Part shown: positions 1-7,858 of the stretch, piece after piece
Layout of the letters: the number at the start of each line of letters is the position of its first letter
Position numbering within the stretch: the stretch's first letter is position 1
NCBI RefSeq assembly: GCF_013607875.1
Contig: NZ_VDES01000002.1
Location: 977,122-1,041,121 of the forward strand
From: Blastomonas ursincola
GTDB lineage: Bacteria > Pseudomonadota > Alphaproteobacteria > Sphingomonadales > Sphingomonadaceae
Reading direction: 5' to 3'
Length of the DNA stretch: 64,000 nt
Notes under the pieces: generated by a model
The model's input: the letters and a program-made list of their open reading frames with translations, nothing else
The model's database searches: none
What the model was told of the DNA's origin: nothing
Program-made: the position numbers and the translations under genes

Positions 1-662
1 GAAAAGATGCGCTCGATCCGCTGCATCCGCGTCTGGCCGATGGCGTCGCGCATGTCGGCGATGCAGGCGGAGAGGCGCTCGAAAGCGTTTTCCAGCGTGG
101 TGCCGTTCTGCTCGTCGCGCAGGCAGCGGGCGACTTCGTTGCGCGCCAGCACCATGTCCGACACGCCGTTCATCAGATGATCGATCAGCTCCAGCGGAAC
201 GCGGATCGACCGAACAACCGCCTGCCTGCGCGCCTGGTCCGTTTCCGATGGCAAGGCGACGTCCTCGACGTCCGGATCGGGCATGGGCGGAGCGATGTCG
301 CGGTTGAGCGCAGCAATCAGGTCGGCATCGGTGCTGTCGGGCAGCGCCTCGCCGGTTTCCATGACAACGATCAGCTCGCCGATCTGGTCGATCACCGCGA
401 GCACCGCGTCGACCAGTTGCGCCGAGGCATCGCGCCGGCCATCGCGCACCTGTGCCAGCACGTCCTCTGCCGCGTGACTCAGCCGCTCGAAACGGGGAAG
501 GTTGAGAAAGCCGCAGCTGCCTTTGACGGTGTGGACGAAGCGGAAGATCGCATCGAGCCGCTCGCTGTCGCGCGGGTTCTGCTCCCACAGCACCAGCTCG
601 CTGGCAAGCGCGTCCAGCGTTTCGCGGGTCTCAGCAATAAATTCCTGAATTAGGTCGTCCAT
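1..662 (-). CDS. cheA: Chemotaxis histidine kinase CheA, N-terminal part (cut by window edge)
   Basis: Reading leftward from the ATG at 660-662, about 220 codons stay open to the window edge. The product begins MDDLIQEFIAETRETLDALA and has an Hpt (P1) domain in about the first 110 residues. The phosphoacceptor is His44 in the motif HTVKGSCGFL. A Pro/Asp-rich linker follows, then the start of what looks like the dimerisation region. CheA autophosphorylates on the P1 histidine and passes phosphate to CheY/CheB. The kinase (HATPase) and CheW-like domains would lie beyond position 1. chpT lies downstream on the same strand. The Hpt motif makes a CheA-type kinase very likely; which chemosensory system it serves cannot be told. 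Confidence 0.85.
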   Translation of the reverse strand, partial: MDDLIQEFIAETRETLDALASELVLWEQNPRDSERLDAIFRFVHTVKGSCGFLNLPRFERLSHAAEDVLAQVRDGRRDASAQLVDAVLAVIDQIGELIVVMETGEALPDSTDADLIAALNRDIAPPMPDPDVEDVALPSETDQARRQAVVRSIRVPLELIDHLMNGVSDMVLARNEVARCLRDEQNGTTLENAFERLSACIADMRDAIGQTRMQRIERIF

Positions 663-743
663 CGTCACCGTCCGCAAGCGCTGGCGGACGGTTTGCGCCG
701 AATATGGTTAAGATCAGGTTGCGGTGCGACCCGGGCTCAAGGC

Positions 744-1394
744 TCAGACGCGCAGCATCGCGCCGATGACCAGCGATTCCGGCGCAGCGGCAAGCTGGAT
801 GGTGCCACCATGCGACCGGGCAATCCGCTCGATCATGAACGCGGGTGCGGTGCGCGGGCTCAGCACCGCGCCGCCGATATCGCCCTGCAAGGCTGCCACC
901 AGCGATTCATCGATCACCACCTTGGGGCCGGTTGCGTTGACCGCGATTTCGCACGTGCCGTCCTGTTCTTCCGCCGCGATGATCAGTTGCCCGCCGCGCA
1001 CCAGACCATCGAGCCCGATCAGCGCGAGGTTGAGGAGCACCTTGACCGCGGGCTTGGCGAGCATGGCGCTGGGCACGTGCCATTGCATCTCGACACGCGG
1101 CTTGTCGGCGACCAGGCCCTCGATCAGCTGGCGCGGCTCGCTGACATCGACCTTATCGCCAAAACCTCCCGCTGCGCCAAAGGCGAGGCGGAAGAACTTG
1201 AGCTTGTTAGCAGAGGCGCGTGCGCTGTCGCTCAGCAACTCGATGCATCGGGCGCGCATCTCCGGGTCGGTCTCGTCGGCGAGCAGTTCCAGGCCATTGT
1301 TCATCGCGCCGATCGGGCTGAGCAGGTCATGGCACAGTCGCGAGCACAACAGGCTGGCGAGTTCGGTTTCGTTCATGTCTGCGGTGCTGGGCAT
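744..1394 (-). CDS. chpT: Histidine phosphotransferase ChpT
   Basis: This 216-residue protein resembles Caulobacter ChpT, the dimeric phosphotransferase that relays phosphate from CckA to the cell-cycle regulators CtrA and CpdR. The motif LCSRLCHDLLSPIGAMNNGL supplies the phosphoacceptor histidine (about residue 22). The C-terminal half looks like a degenerate HATPase fold ending in GGTIQLAAAPES. I chose the ATG at 1394 (MPSTADM); an internal ATG at 1376 is an alternative, and an upstream extension to 1451 adds residues unlike the family. It lies directly downstream of cheA on the same strand, with about 80 bases between them. Confidence 0.85.
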   Translation of the reverse strand: MPSTADMNETELASLLCSRLCHDLLSPIGAMNNGLELLADETDPEMRARCIELLSDSARASANKLKFFRLAFGAAGGFGDKVDVSEPRQLIEGLVADKPRVEMQWHVPSAMLAKPAVKVLLNLALIGLDGLVRGGQLIIAAEEQDGTCEIAVNATGPKVVIDESLVAALQGDIGGAVLSPRTAPAFMIERIARSHGGTIQLAAAPESLVIGAMLRV

Positions 1395-1538
1395 GGTGGG
1401 ATGCTGGCCTTGTGGCGATAATCGGAAAGAAAAGGGCAAATAACGGGGCAATTCCGCTTGCGGTCGATGTGGCGAAAATGCCGCATGGGTTCAAGCCTTA
1501 ATGCAGCATCGTGTAACGCGGACGTCCAACCGAGCCGG

Positions 1539-1949
1539 TCATGAGGCGGGCAGCAGGATTTCGACGGGATCAAACACGCCGTGCAGCGCCCCATGCGCTG
1601 AGGCTTGCCAGGCGGTGATCCCGTCGCCGGCAACGATCAGCCACAGTCGGTCGTCGCGCGCGGCATCGCTGGCGTCGCGCGGCGATGGCTCGGCGCGGCC
1701 ATTGGGATGCGAATGATAATATCCCACAAGGCGTTTCCCGCCGCTGCGTGCTACCCGCTCGGCCGCGATCAGCGCTGCGGGATCGATTTCGAAGGTGCGC
1801 GCCGGATCATCAGCGACATTGGCGCAAGGCTGCGCCGCGTCGATCCGATCAGGTGAACCGAACAGCAGTCCGCAGCATTCGTGCGGGAATGCCGCTGCGG
1901 CCTCGGCCAGCAGCTGGTGGTGGAGCGCGCTTGAAAGCAGGACCGGCAT
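1539..1949 (-). CDS. M67 family (JAMM/MPN+) metallopeptidase
   Basis: This 136-residue protein has a complete JAMM zinc site: Glu24 in FPHECCG, then HSHPNGRAEPSPRD with His79, His81, Ser89 and Asp92. Bacterial stand-alone JAMM proteins act as small isopeptidases or Cys-releasing peptidases, in some cases on sulfur-carrier proteins of the ThiS/MoaD type; the substrate here is unknown. The ATG at 1949 was chosen because the open frame upstream reads antisense through the pseudouridine synthase gene. Its start codon is only 16 bases from the divergent start of that gene, so each promoter must lie partly inside the other gene. Confidence 0.85.
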   Translation of the reverse strand: MPVLLSSALHHQLLAEAAAAFPHECCGLLFGSPDRIDAAQPCANVADDPARTFEIDPAALIAAERVARSGGKRLVGYYHSHPNGRAEPSPRDASDAARDDRLWLIVAGDGITAWQASAHGALHGVFDPVEILLPAS

Positions 1950-1965
1950 CGGCCAGAGGATAGCG

Positions 1966-2940
1966 ATGAATGACCGGCAATCCAGTACCAGTTCGGCAGG
2001 CGAGGTCAGGACCGGCACGATTCCCGAAAGCGCGGCAGGTCTGCGCATCGATGCGGGGCTGGCCCAGGCCGAACTCGACCTGTCGCGCGAGCGGATCAAG
2101 GCGCTGATCCTGGAAGGCGCGGTGACGCTGGGCGGCAGGATCGCCAACCGGCCATCTGTCAAGCTGGCCACGGGCATGGCCTATGCGATCGCGCTGCCGC
2201 AGGCCCAGCCGCTCGACGCCGAGGCGCAGGCCATCGCGCTCGACATCGTGTTCGAGGACGAGCATCTGCTGGTGGTCGACAAGCCTGCGGGGCTGGTGGT
2301 GCACCCGGCAGCGGGGCATGCCGATGGGACACTGGTCAATGCGCTGCTGCACCACTGCCGGGGCCAGCTTTCGGGCATCGGTGGTGTGGCGCGGCCAGGC
2401 ATCGTCCATCGGATCGACAAGGATACCTCAGGGCTGCTCGTCGTCGCCAAGACCGATTCCGCGCATCTGGGTCTTGCCGCACAATTTGCCGAACATTCGA
2501 TCAACCGGCGCTATGTCGCGGTCGTGCAGGGGCGGCCCAATCCGGCCAATGGTACGGTGCGCGGCAATATCGGCCGCAGCGACCATGACCGCAAGAAGAT
2601 GGCGCTGGTGGGTGAGGGGAAGGGCAAGCATGCCGTCACCCACTATAGCACCGAGGAGCGGCTCAGGGACGCGACCCGGATCGAGTGCCGGCTGGAGACC
2701 GGGCGGACACACCAGGTGCGCGTGCACATGGCCAGCATCGGCCATGCGCTGCTCGGCGATCCGCTTTATTCCCGGCCACCAAAGCCGTTACGCGATCTGC
2801 TCAGGGCGGCGGATTTCCGGCGTCAGGCATTGCATGCCCAGCGGCTGGGCTTTATACATCCGGTGACTGGATCTGAATGCGACTTTTTTAGTCCGATTCC
2901 GGCCGACATGGCGGAACTTTTGGATAGATTGCGTGTTTAG
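1966..2940 (+). CDS. rluD: RluA-family 23S rRNA pseudouridine synthase (RluD-like)
   Basis: This 324-residue enzyme isomerises uridines in large-subunit rRNA. An S4-like RNA-binding domain occupies about residues 25-80. The catalytic domain carries HRIDKDTSGLLVV, in which Asp151 is the expected nucleophile, followed by the family motifs GRTHQVRVHMA and HALLGDPLY. The length and the S4 domain fit RluD (helix 69 uridines) better than RluA or RluC, but the exact target is inference. The ATG at 1966 follows an AGAGGA ribosome binding site. It is divergent from the M67 peptidase and precedes rpoH. Confidence 0.87.
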   Translation: MNDRQSSTSSAGEVRTGTIPESAAGLRIDAGLAQAELDLSRERIKALILEGAVTLGGRIANRPSVKLATGMAYAIALPQAQPLDAEAQAIALDIVFEDEHLLVVDKPAGLVVHPAAGHADGTLVNALLHHCRGQLSGIGGVARPGIVHRIDKDTSGLLVVAKTDSAHLGLAAQFAEHSINRRYVAVVQGRPNPANGTVRGNIGRSDHDRKKMALVGEGKGKHAVTHYSTEERLRDATRIECRLETGRTHQVRVHMASIGHALLGDPLYSRPPKPLRDLLRAADFRRQALHAQRLGFIHPVTGSECDFFSPIPADMAELLDRLRV

Positions 2941-3016
2941 GTTGCAAGTCGAAATGCGATCCCCATGACGGGCGCTCCATTGAGGCCCGCATAACGGATT
3001 GGCAGAAAGGGAAAAA

Positions 3017-3922
3017 ATGAGCGAGATCCGTAGTGTCCCGGCCACCATCCCCGCCCTTGGCGGAGAGGCCAGCCTGAACCGTTACCTCACCGAAATCCGC
3101 AAATATCCCCTGCTCAAGCCCGAGCAGGAATATATGCTGGCCAAGCGCTATCAGGAACATCAGGATCCCGAGGCCGCTGCCCAGCTGGTTACCTCGCATC
3201 TGCGCCTCGTGGCGAAGATCGCGATGGGCTATCGCGGCTATGGCCTGCCGGTGAGCGAGCTGATTTCCGAAGGCAATATCGGTCTGATGCAGGGCGTGAA
3301 GAAATTCGAGCCCGATCGCGGCTTCCGCCTGGCCACCTATGCGATGTGGTGGATCAAGGCGTCGATCCAGGAATATATCCTGCGCAGCTGGAGCCTCGTG
3401 AAGATGGGCACCACCGCCGCGCAGAAAAAGCTGTTCTTCAACCTTCGCCGGATGAAGAACAACCTGCGCGCGTTCGAGGATGGCGATCTGCATCCCGACG
3501 ATGTCAAGGCGATCGCGACCAAGCTGGGCGTGTCGGAGACCGAAGTCGTCAACATGAACCGCCGCATGGCGATGGGCGGCGATGCTTCGCTCAACGTTTC
3601 GGTGCGCGAGGATGGTGACGGTCAGTGGATGGATTGGCTGACCGACGATGCACCGTTGCAGGATGTTGCGGTCGCCGATGCGCAGGAGGCCGAAATTCGC
3701 CACAAGCTACTCGGCGAAGCGATGGAATCGCTCAATGAGCGCGAGCGGCACATTCTCAACGAGCGGCGTCTGGTCGATGACCCCAAGACGCTGGAAGAGC
3801 TGAGCCAGGTCTATAATGTTAGCCGCGAGCGCGTGCGCCAGATCGAGGTGCGCGCCTTCGAGAAGCTGCAAAAGGCGATGCACCGGCTTGTTTCCGACAA
3901 GCAGATGGCGCTGGCTGGCTGA
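3017..3922 (+). CDS. rpoH: RNA polymerase heat-shock sigma factor RpoH (sigma-32)
   Basis: This 301-residue sigma factor directs RNA polymerase to heat-shock and stress promoters. Region 2 includes SELISEGNIGLMQGVKKFEP and TYAMWWIKASIQEYIL. The RpoH box, AAQKKLFFNLRRMK, separates it from housekeeping sigma factors. Region 4 ends with VSRERVRQIEVRAFEKLQ, a helix-turn-helix for the -35 element. The ATG at 3017 has an AAAGGG ribosome binding site; an in-frame TTG at 2999 is less likely. A strong hairpin terminator follows at 3986. Alphaproteobacteria often have two RpoH paralogues and only one is visible here. Confidence 0.95.
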   Translation: MSEIRSVPATIPALGGEASLNRYLTEIRKYPLLKPEQEYMLAKRYQEHQDPEAAAQLVTSHLRLVAKIAMGYRGYGLPVSELISEGNIGLMQGVKKFEPDRGFRLATYAMWWIKASIQEYILRSWSLVKMGTTAAQKKLFFNLRRMKNNLRAFEDGDLHPDDVKAIATKLGVSETEVVNMNRRMAMGGDASLNVSVREDGDGQWMDWLTDDAPLQDVAVADAQEAEIRHKLLGEAMESLNERERHILNERRLVDDPKTLEELSQVYNVSRERVRQIEVRAFEKLQKAMHRLVSDKQMALAG

Positions 3923-3985
3923 ACCTGATTGCCGGGGCCGCAATGCCCTGGTCACCTTATCCTGACGGGTCGCACCTACGGATAG

Positions 3986-4017
3986 AAGCGGGATGGCCCT
4001 GCCATCCCGCTTCACCT
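3986..4017 (+). terminator. Rho-independent terminator of rpoH
   Basis: A perfect 11-bp stem (AAGCGGGATGG with CCATCCCGCTT, loop CCCTG) is followed by CACCTTTA. It lies 64 bases after the rpoH stop codon and 88 bases before the next gene. The T tract is short, so the hairpin may also act mainly in 3'-end protection. Confidence 0.7.
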
Positions 4018-4105
4018 TTATCTGCAGCGGCAAAGGCGTGTTGCCCGGTCTTTTCGGTGCAAAAGCATCTTCCCCTTTCGGTCGCTTGGCATTAAGCGGG
4101 CGCTC

Positions 4106-4501
4106 ATGGGACTATTGGCAAAAATCTTCACCTGGTGGGACGGGGCGACCGTCGGAACGCATCTGTTCAGCGCGCTGAACGGTGAGAAGGTCGGCGAAGA
4201 CCATCAGGGCAACACCTATTTCCGCTCCAAGCCCAAAAAGGGCCAGAAGGAGCGCCGCTGGGTGCTGTACAAGGGCGCCAACGACGCGAGCCGCGTTCCG
4301 TCTGAATGGCACGGCTGGCTGCATCACAGCTATGATGCGATCCCCGAAAGCCATCTGCCGCCGCCGCGGATCTGGGAAAAGGACTATGTTCCCAACCTGA
4401 CCGGCACGCCTTCCGCTTATCGCCCTGCCGGCGCGCTGGAACGTGGCGGCGTTCGCGCCGCTGCCACCGGCGATTATGAAGCGTGGACGCCTGAGGCGTG
4501 A
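4106..4501 (+). CDS. NADH:ubiquinone oxidoreductase subunit NDUFA12 family protein
   Basis: This 131-residue protein matches the NDUFA12 (B17.2) accessory subunit of complex I, found in alphaproteobacteria and mitochondria. Typical features are GTHLFSALNGEKVGEDHQGN near the N terminus, the central VLYKGANDASRVPSEWHGWL and the PPP-containing segment LPPPRIWEKDYVPNLTGT. It docks on the peripheral arm of complex I at the membrane face. The nuo operon itself is not in this window, which is common. Its TGA overlaps the GTG start of the DUF2155 gene, so the two are probably translationally coupled. Confidence 0.92.
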   Translation: MGLLAKIFTWWDGATVGTHLFSALNGEKVGEDHQGNTYFRSKPKKGQKERRWVLYKGANDASRVPSEWHGWLHHSYDAIPESHLPPPRIWEKDYVPNLTGTPSAYRPAGALERGGVRAAATGDYEAWTPEA

Positions 4502-5154
4502 CGCGCGGGCGAATCCTCGCCATTCTCATCGTCGTCGCCGCGCTCGCAGGGGCAGGCGTCTATGGCTGGATGCAGTTCGGCGACCAGCTGTTCAGGTCCG
4601 GACAGCAGTCCGCCCCCAAGAAGGTTGCGCTTCGCCCCTCCACCCCGCCGCCGGTCCAGGCGGCTGCGGCAGGCGAGGCTACGCCCATGGCGCAGCGCGT
4701 CGCGACCATCGCGCTGCTCAACAAGCGCAACGGCGAAACCCGCGATCTGGAAATGAAGCCGGGCGAATCGCGCCGTGTCGGCAATGCGATCGTCCGCCTC
4801 TCGGCCTGCGAGCGCACCGCGCCCTGGGAACAGGTGCCCGAAACCGGCGCGTTCGTGCAGCTGCTGGTTCAGGAGCGCGCCACGCGCTCGTCCGATCCGG
4901 TGTGGAAGCGCGTGTTCTCTGGCTGGGTGTTCAAGGAATCGCCCTCGCTCAACGTCGTCGAGCACCCGATCTACGACGTCTGGGTCAAGAAGTGCGCGAT
5001 GGAATATCCGGGTGAAGATGCGCCGGTCGAGGAAGCCGGTAAGGGCGGTTCGTCGGCTGCGCCAACCGCATCGGCTCCGGCCAGTGCCGAAAACCCCGCG
5101 ACCAGCCCCGATTCGGCGCCAGGCCCGGCGACCCCCTCGACTGATACCGAATAA
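4498..5154 (+). CDS. DUF2155 domain-containing exported/anchored protein
   Basis: This 218-residue protein begins at a GTG that overlaps the NDUFA12 stop codon (GTGA). An N-terminal hydrophobic segment (residues 5-25, ILAILIVVAALAGAGVYGW) is a signal peptide or membrane anchor. The conserved DUF2155 core, about residues 85-170, includes LSACERTAPWEQVPETGAFV and SPSLNVVEHPIYDVWVKKC, with two cysteines that could form a disulfide in the periplasm. A Pro/Ala/Ser-rich tail ends the protein. The last 184 bases are antisense to the extended 3' end of aat. The family is usually next to NDUFA12 and aat in alphaproteobacteria; its function is unknown. Confidence 0.88.
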   Translation: MTRGRILAILIVVAALAGAGVYGWMQFGDQLFRSGQQSAPKKVALRPSTPPPVQAAAAGEATPMAQRVATIALLNKRNGETRDLEMKPGESRRVGNAIVRLSACERTAPWEQVPETGAFVQLLVQERATRSSDPVWKRVFSGWVFKESPSLNVVEHPIYDVWVKKCAMEYPGEDAPVEEAGKGGSSAAPTASAPASAENPATSPDSAPGPATPSTDTE

Positions 5155-5801
5155 AGCCCCGGCATCACCGGATGCGGCCGTTGTACCCGCGGCGGCGCAT
5201 AGGGCGAATCGCAGATCGCCTCGTTCAGCAGCTTGAGATACTCGCCCTGGGGCAGCTCGATCGCGCCCATCGAGGCGAGATGCGGGGTGATGAACTGGCA
5301 GTCGAGCAATGTCAGCCCGCCCTTGCGCATCGCCGCGACCAGCCAGGCGAGCGCGACCTTGCTGGCATCGGTCGCGCGGCTGAACATGCTCTCGCCGCAG
5401 AACGCGCGGCCGATCTCTACCCCGTAGAGCCCGCCGACCAGCTCGCCCTCGCGCCAGCATTCCACGCTGTGCGCGCGTCCCTGATTGTGCAGCGCGATGA
5501 AACTCGCCTCGATGGTGCGATTGATCCAGGTCTGCTCGCGGCCCTGGGCTGACTCGGCGCACATCGCGATGACCTTGGCAAAGGCGCGGTTGCAGGTGAC
5601 AGTGAACCGGTCCTGTCGCACCGCCTTGCGCAGCGAGGTGGAAAAGCGGAAGCCGTCGAGCGGCAGGATTGCGCGCATTTCGGGCTCGACCCAGAAGACA
5701 TCGACATCGTCGCGCGCATCGGCCATGGGGAAGATGCCGATGGCATAGGCCCGCATCAGCATGTTGAGATCGATGGTGACCGGACCGGGGGTGCCGTGCA
5801 T
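4971..5801 (-). CDS. aat: Leucyl/phenylalanyl-tRNA--protein transferase
   Basis: Aat attaches Leu or Phe from aminoacyl-tRNA to proteins with N-terminal Arg or Lys, marking them for ClpS/ClpAP (N-degron pathway). Recognisable blocks are LMRAYAIGIFPMA, FWVEPEMRAILPLDGF, GLYGVEIGRAFCGESMFS and TLLDCQFITPHLASMGAIEL. The family is normally about 230-250 residues; this product is 276 because no stop occurs until it has run antisense through the Pro/Ala tail and part of the conserved end of the DUF2155 gene. The Aat fold probably ends near residue 210 and the remaining low-complexity residues look like an accidental extension. It is convergent with the NDUFA12-DUF2155 pair. Confidence 0.92.
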   Translation of the reverse strand: MHGTPGPVTIDLNMLMRAYAIGIFPMADARDDVDVFWVEPEMRAILPLDGFRFSTSLRKAVRQDRFTVTCNRAFAKVIAMCAESAQGREQTWINRTIEASFIALHNQGRAHSVECWREGELVGGLYGVEIGRAFCGESMFSRATDASKVALAWLVAAMRKGGLTLLDCQFITPHLASMGAIELPQGEYLKLLNEAICDSPYAPPRVQRPHPVMPGLYSVSVEGVAGPGAESGLVAGFSALAGADAVGAADEPPLPASSTGASSPGYSIAHFLTQTS

Positions 5802-5911
5802 CCTGCGAATCTAGGCTATCGCTGGCCAAGTTCAATCACCATATCCGCAGGGCTTTGCGATTGCCGGGCGATAGGCTAGAGCGCGGCACGATTTAATCAG
5901 GAGTGACCCCC

Positions 5912-7039
5912 ATGCGTGCCGAAGGGCAGGCCCATATCGATAGCATCAACGCCGCGTTGGCGCTGGTCCGCAAGTTCCTGGACTGGGACCGCGCGTTGCG
6001 TCGCCTCGACGAGCTCAACGCGCGCGTCGAGGACCCGACGCTGTGGAACGATCCCAAATCGGCAGAAGAGGTGATGCGCGAGCGGCGGCGGCTGGAACAG
6101 GCGATCGGCACGGTCGACGAGATCAGCCAGGAAATGGCCGATGCGATCGAATTCGTCGAACTGGGCGAGGCCGAGGGCGATGACGAGACCGTGGCCGAGG
6201 GGCTGGCGACGCTGAAGGCGCTTTCCGAGCGCGCTGAGCGCGACAAGGTTCAGGCGCTGCTCGCGGGCGAGGCGGACAGCTACGACACCTATCTCGAAGT
6301 CCATGCCGGGGCCGGCGGCACCGAGAGCCAGGACTGGGCCGAGATGTTGCAGCGCATGTATTCGCGCTGGGCCGAGCGGCGCGGCTACAAGGTCGAGCTG
6401 GTCGATTATCACGCGGGCGAACAGGCGGGCATCAAGTCCGCGACGCTGCTCATCAAGGGCGAGAATGCCTATGGCTGGGCCAAGACCGAAAGCGGCGTGC
6501 ACCGGCTGGTGCGCATCTCGCCCTATGACAGCTCGGCGCGGCGGCATACCAGCTTCTCGAGCGTCTGGGTCTATCCGGTGATCGACGACAGCTTCGAGAT
6601 CGACATCAAGGAGAGCGATCTCAAGATCGACACCTATCGCGCCTCGGGTGCGGGCGGTCAGCACGTCAACACCACCGACTCCGCGGTGCGCATCACGCAC
6701 ATTCCCTCGGGCATCATCGTCGCCAGCCAGAATGACCGGTCGCAGCACAAGAACCGCGCCACCGCGATGAACATGCTCAAGGCGCGGATGTACGAGGCGG
6801 AAATGCAGAAGCGCGAGGCCGAGGCTTCGGGCGAATATGCCGCCAAGACCGAGATCGGCTGGGGGCACCAGATCCGCTCGTACGTGCTCCAGCCCTATCA
6901 GCTGGTCAAGGACCTGCGCACCGGCGTGACCTCGACCTCGCCGGGCGACGTGCTCGACGGTGCGATCGATCCGTTCATGGCGGCCGCACTGTCGCAGAAG
7001 GTCACCGGCGAGAAAGTCGATGTCGAAGATGTCGACTGA
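5912..7039 (+). CDS. prfB: Peptide chain release factor 2
   Basis: This 375-residue release factor recognises UGA and UAA stop codons. The peptidyl-tRNA hydrolysis motif GGQ sits in RASGAGGQHVNTTDSAVRI. The codon-recognition loop reads ISPYDSSARRHTSF, that is SPY in place of the SPF of E. coli RF2. Unlike E. coli prfB there is no internal UGA frameshift site; the frame is continuous. The ATG at 5912 is preceded by AGGAG at good spacing; a GTG at 5903 would overlap that site. Its 3' end overlaps the next gene by 11 bases. Confidence 0.96.
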   Translation: MRAEGQAHIDSINAALALVRKFLDWDRALRRLDELNARVEDPTLWNDPKSAEEVMRERRRLEQAIGTVDEISQEMADAIEFVELGEAEGDDETVAEGLATLKALSERAERDKVQALLAGEADSYDTYLEVHAGAGGTESQDWAEMLQRMYSRWAERRGYKVELVDYHAGEQAGIKSATLLIKGENAYGWAKTESGVHRLVRISPYDSSARRHTSFSSVWVYPVIDDSFEIDIKESDLKIDTYRASGAGGQHVNTTDSAVRITHIPSGIIVASQNDRSQHKNRATAMNMLKARMYEAEMQKREAEASGEYAAKTEIGWGHQIRSYVLQPYQLVKDLRTGVTSTSPGDVLDGAIDPFMAAALSQKVTGEKVDVEDVD

Positions 7040-7766
7040 CCGTCCGGGTCGGTTTGCGTGGTTGCTGCTGGCAACGGCGGTGCTCGCCGCCTGTCAGCCG
7101 GCCGCCAGCGACGAAAGCGACCGACCCGAGACCGCGCGTACCTTCCCGCGCGCCGATCGCCCGGTGGCGGGCGTGGTCAGCAACGAATTCTCGAACGAGG
7201 AAGCCCGCGACGACCGCAACGAGGCGACCAAGGTCATGGACCTGGCCGGGATCACGCCGGGCATGACCGTGGCCGATATCGGCGCGGGCAACGGCTATTA
7301 TACCGTGCGCCTAGCCGAGCGCGTGGGAGCTGAGGGCCGCGTGCTGGCGCAGGATATCGACGATGCGGCGCTCAAGCGGCTGGGCATGCGCGTCGAGCGC
7401 GAGCGGCTCGACAATGTCTCGATCAAGCCCGGCGATATCGACGATCCGCGCCTGCCCGAGAACAGCTTCGACCGCATCTTCATGGTCCATATGTATCATG
7501 AGGTGACCGAACCCTATGCGTTCATCTGGCGGTTGCGGCCGGCGCTCAAAAAGGGCGGGCAGGTGATCGTGGTCGACGTCGACCGACCGACCAACCGGCA
7601 CGGCATTCCGCCCAAGCTCTTGTTCTGCGAGTTCGAGGCGGTGGGCTACAAGTTGGTCGAGTTCATCGAAAAGCCCGACATCGCGGGTTATTTCGCGCGG
7701 TTCGAAGCGGTTGGCCCGGCACTGGAGCCGGGCAGGATCAGGGGTTGCGATCAGCCCGGGTCTTGA
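7029..7766 (+). CDS. Class I SAM-dependent methyltransferase, predicted lipoprotein
   Basis: This 245-residue protein has an N-terminal signal with a lipobox (LLLATAVLAAC), predicting a lipid-anchored envelope location. A Rossmann methyltransferase domain follows: motif I is VADIGAGNGYYTVRLAER, with DIDDAALKRL, an acidic post-I segment, FDRIFMVHMYHE and GGQVIVVDVDRP. Periplasmic or lipoprotein methyltransferases of this type are frequent in proteobacteria, but their substrate and their source of SAM outside the cytoplasm are unclear. The start may be the ATG at 7029 or 7020, both inside the end of prfB, which implies co-transcription. Confidence 0.82.
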   Translation: MSTDRPGRFAWLLLATAVLAACQPAASDESDRPETARTFPRADRPVAGVVSNEFSNEEARDDRNEATKVMDLAGITPGMTVADIGAGNGYYTVRLAERVGAEGRVLAQDIDDAALKRLGMRVERERLDNVSIKPGDIDDPRLPENSFDRIFMVHMYHEVTEPYAFIWRLRPALKKGGQVIVVDVDRPTNRHGIPPKLLFCEFEAVGYKLVEFIEKPDIAGYFARFEAVGPALEPGRIRGCDQPGS

Positions 7767-7858
7767 GAGGTAACCGGCAGCGGCATTCATCGGTTTTTCA
7801 TTGGTCTTTTTGTGCGCAGCATGCCTATACCGGCATGGGGCAAAGTGGGAGCGGATAC

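Noticed and set aside
5912..7039. Programmed frameshift in prfB
   Set aside because: The frame is continuous with no internal UGA near codon 26.
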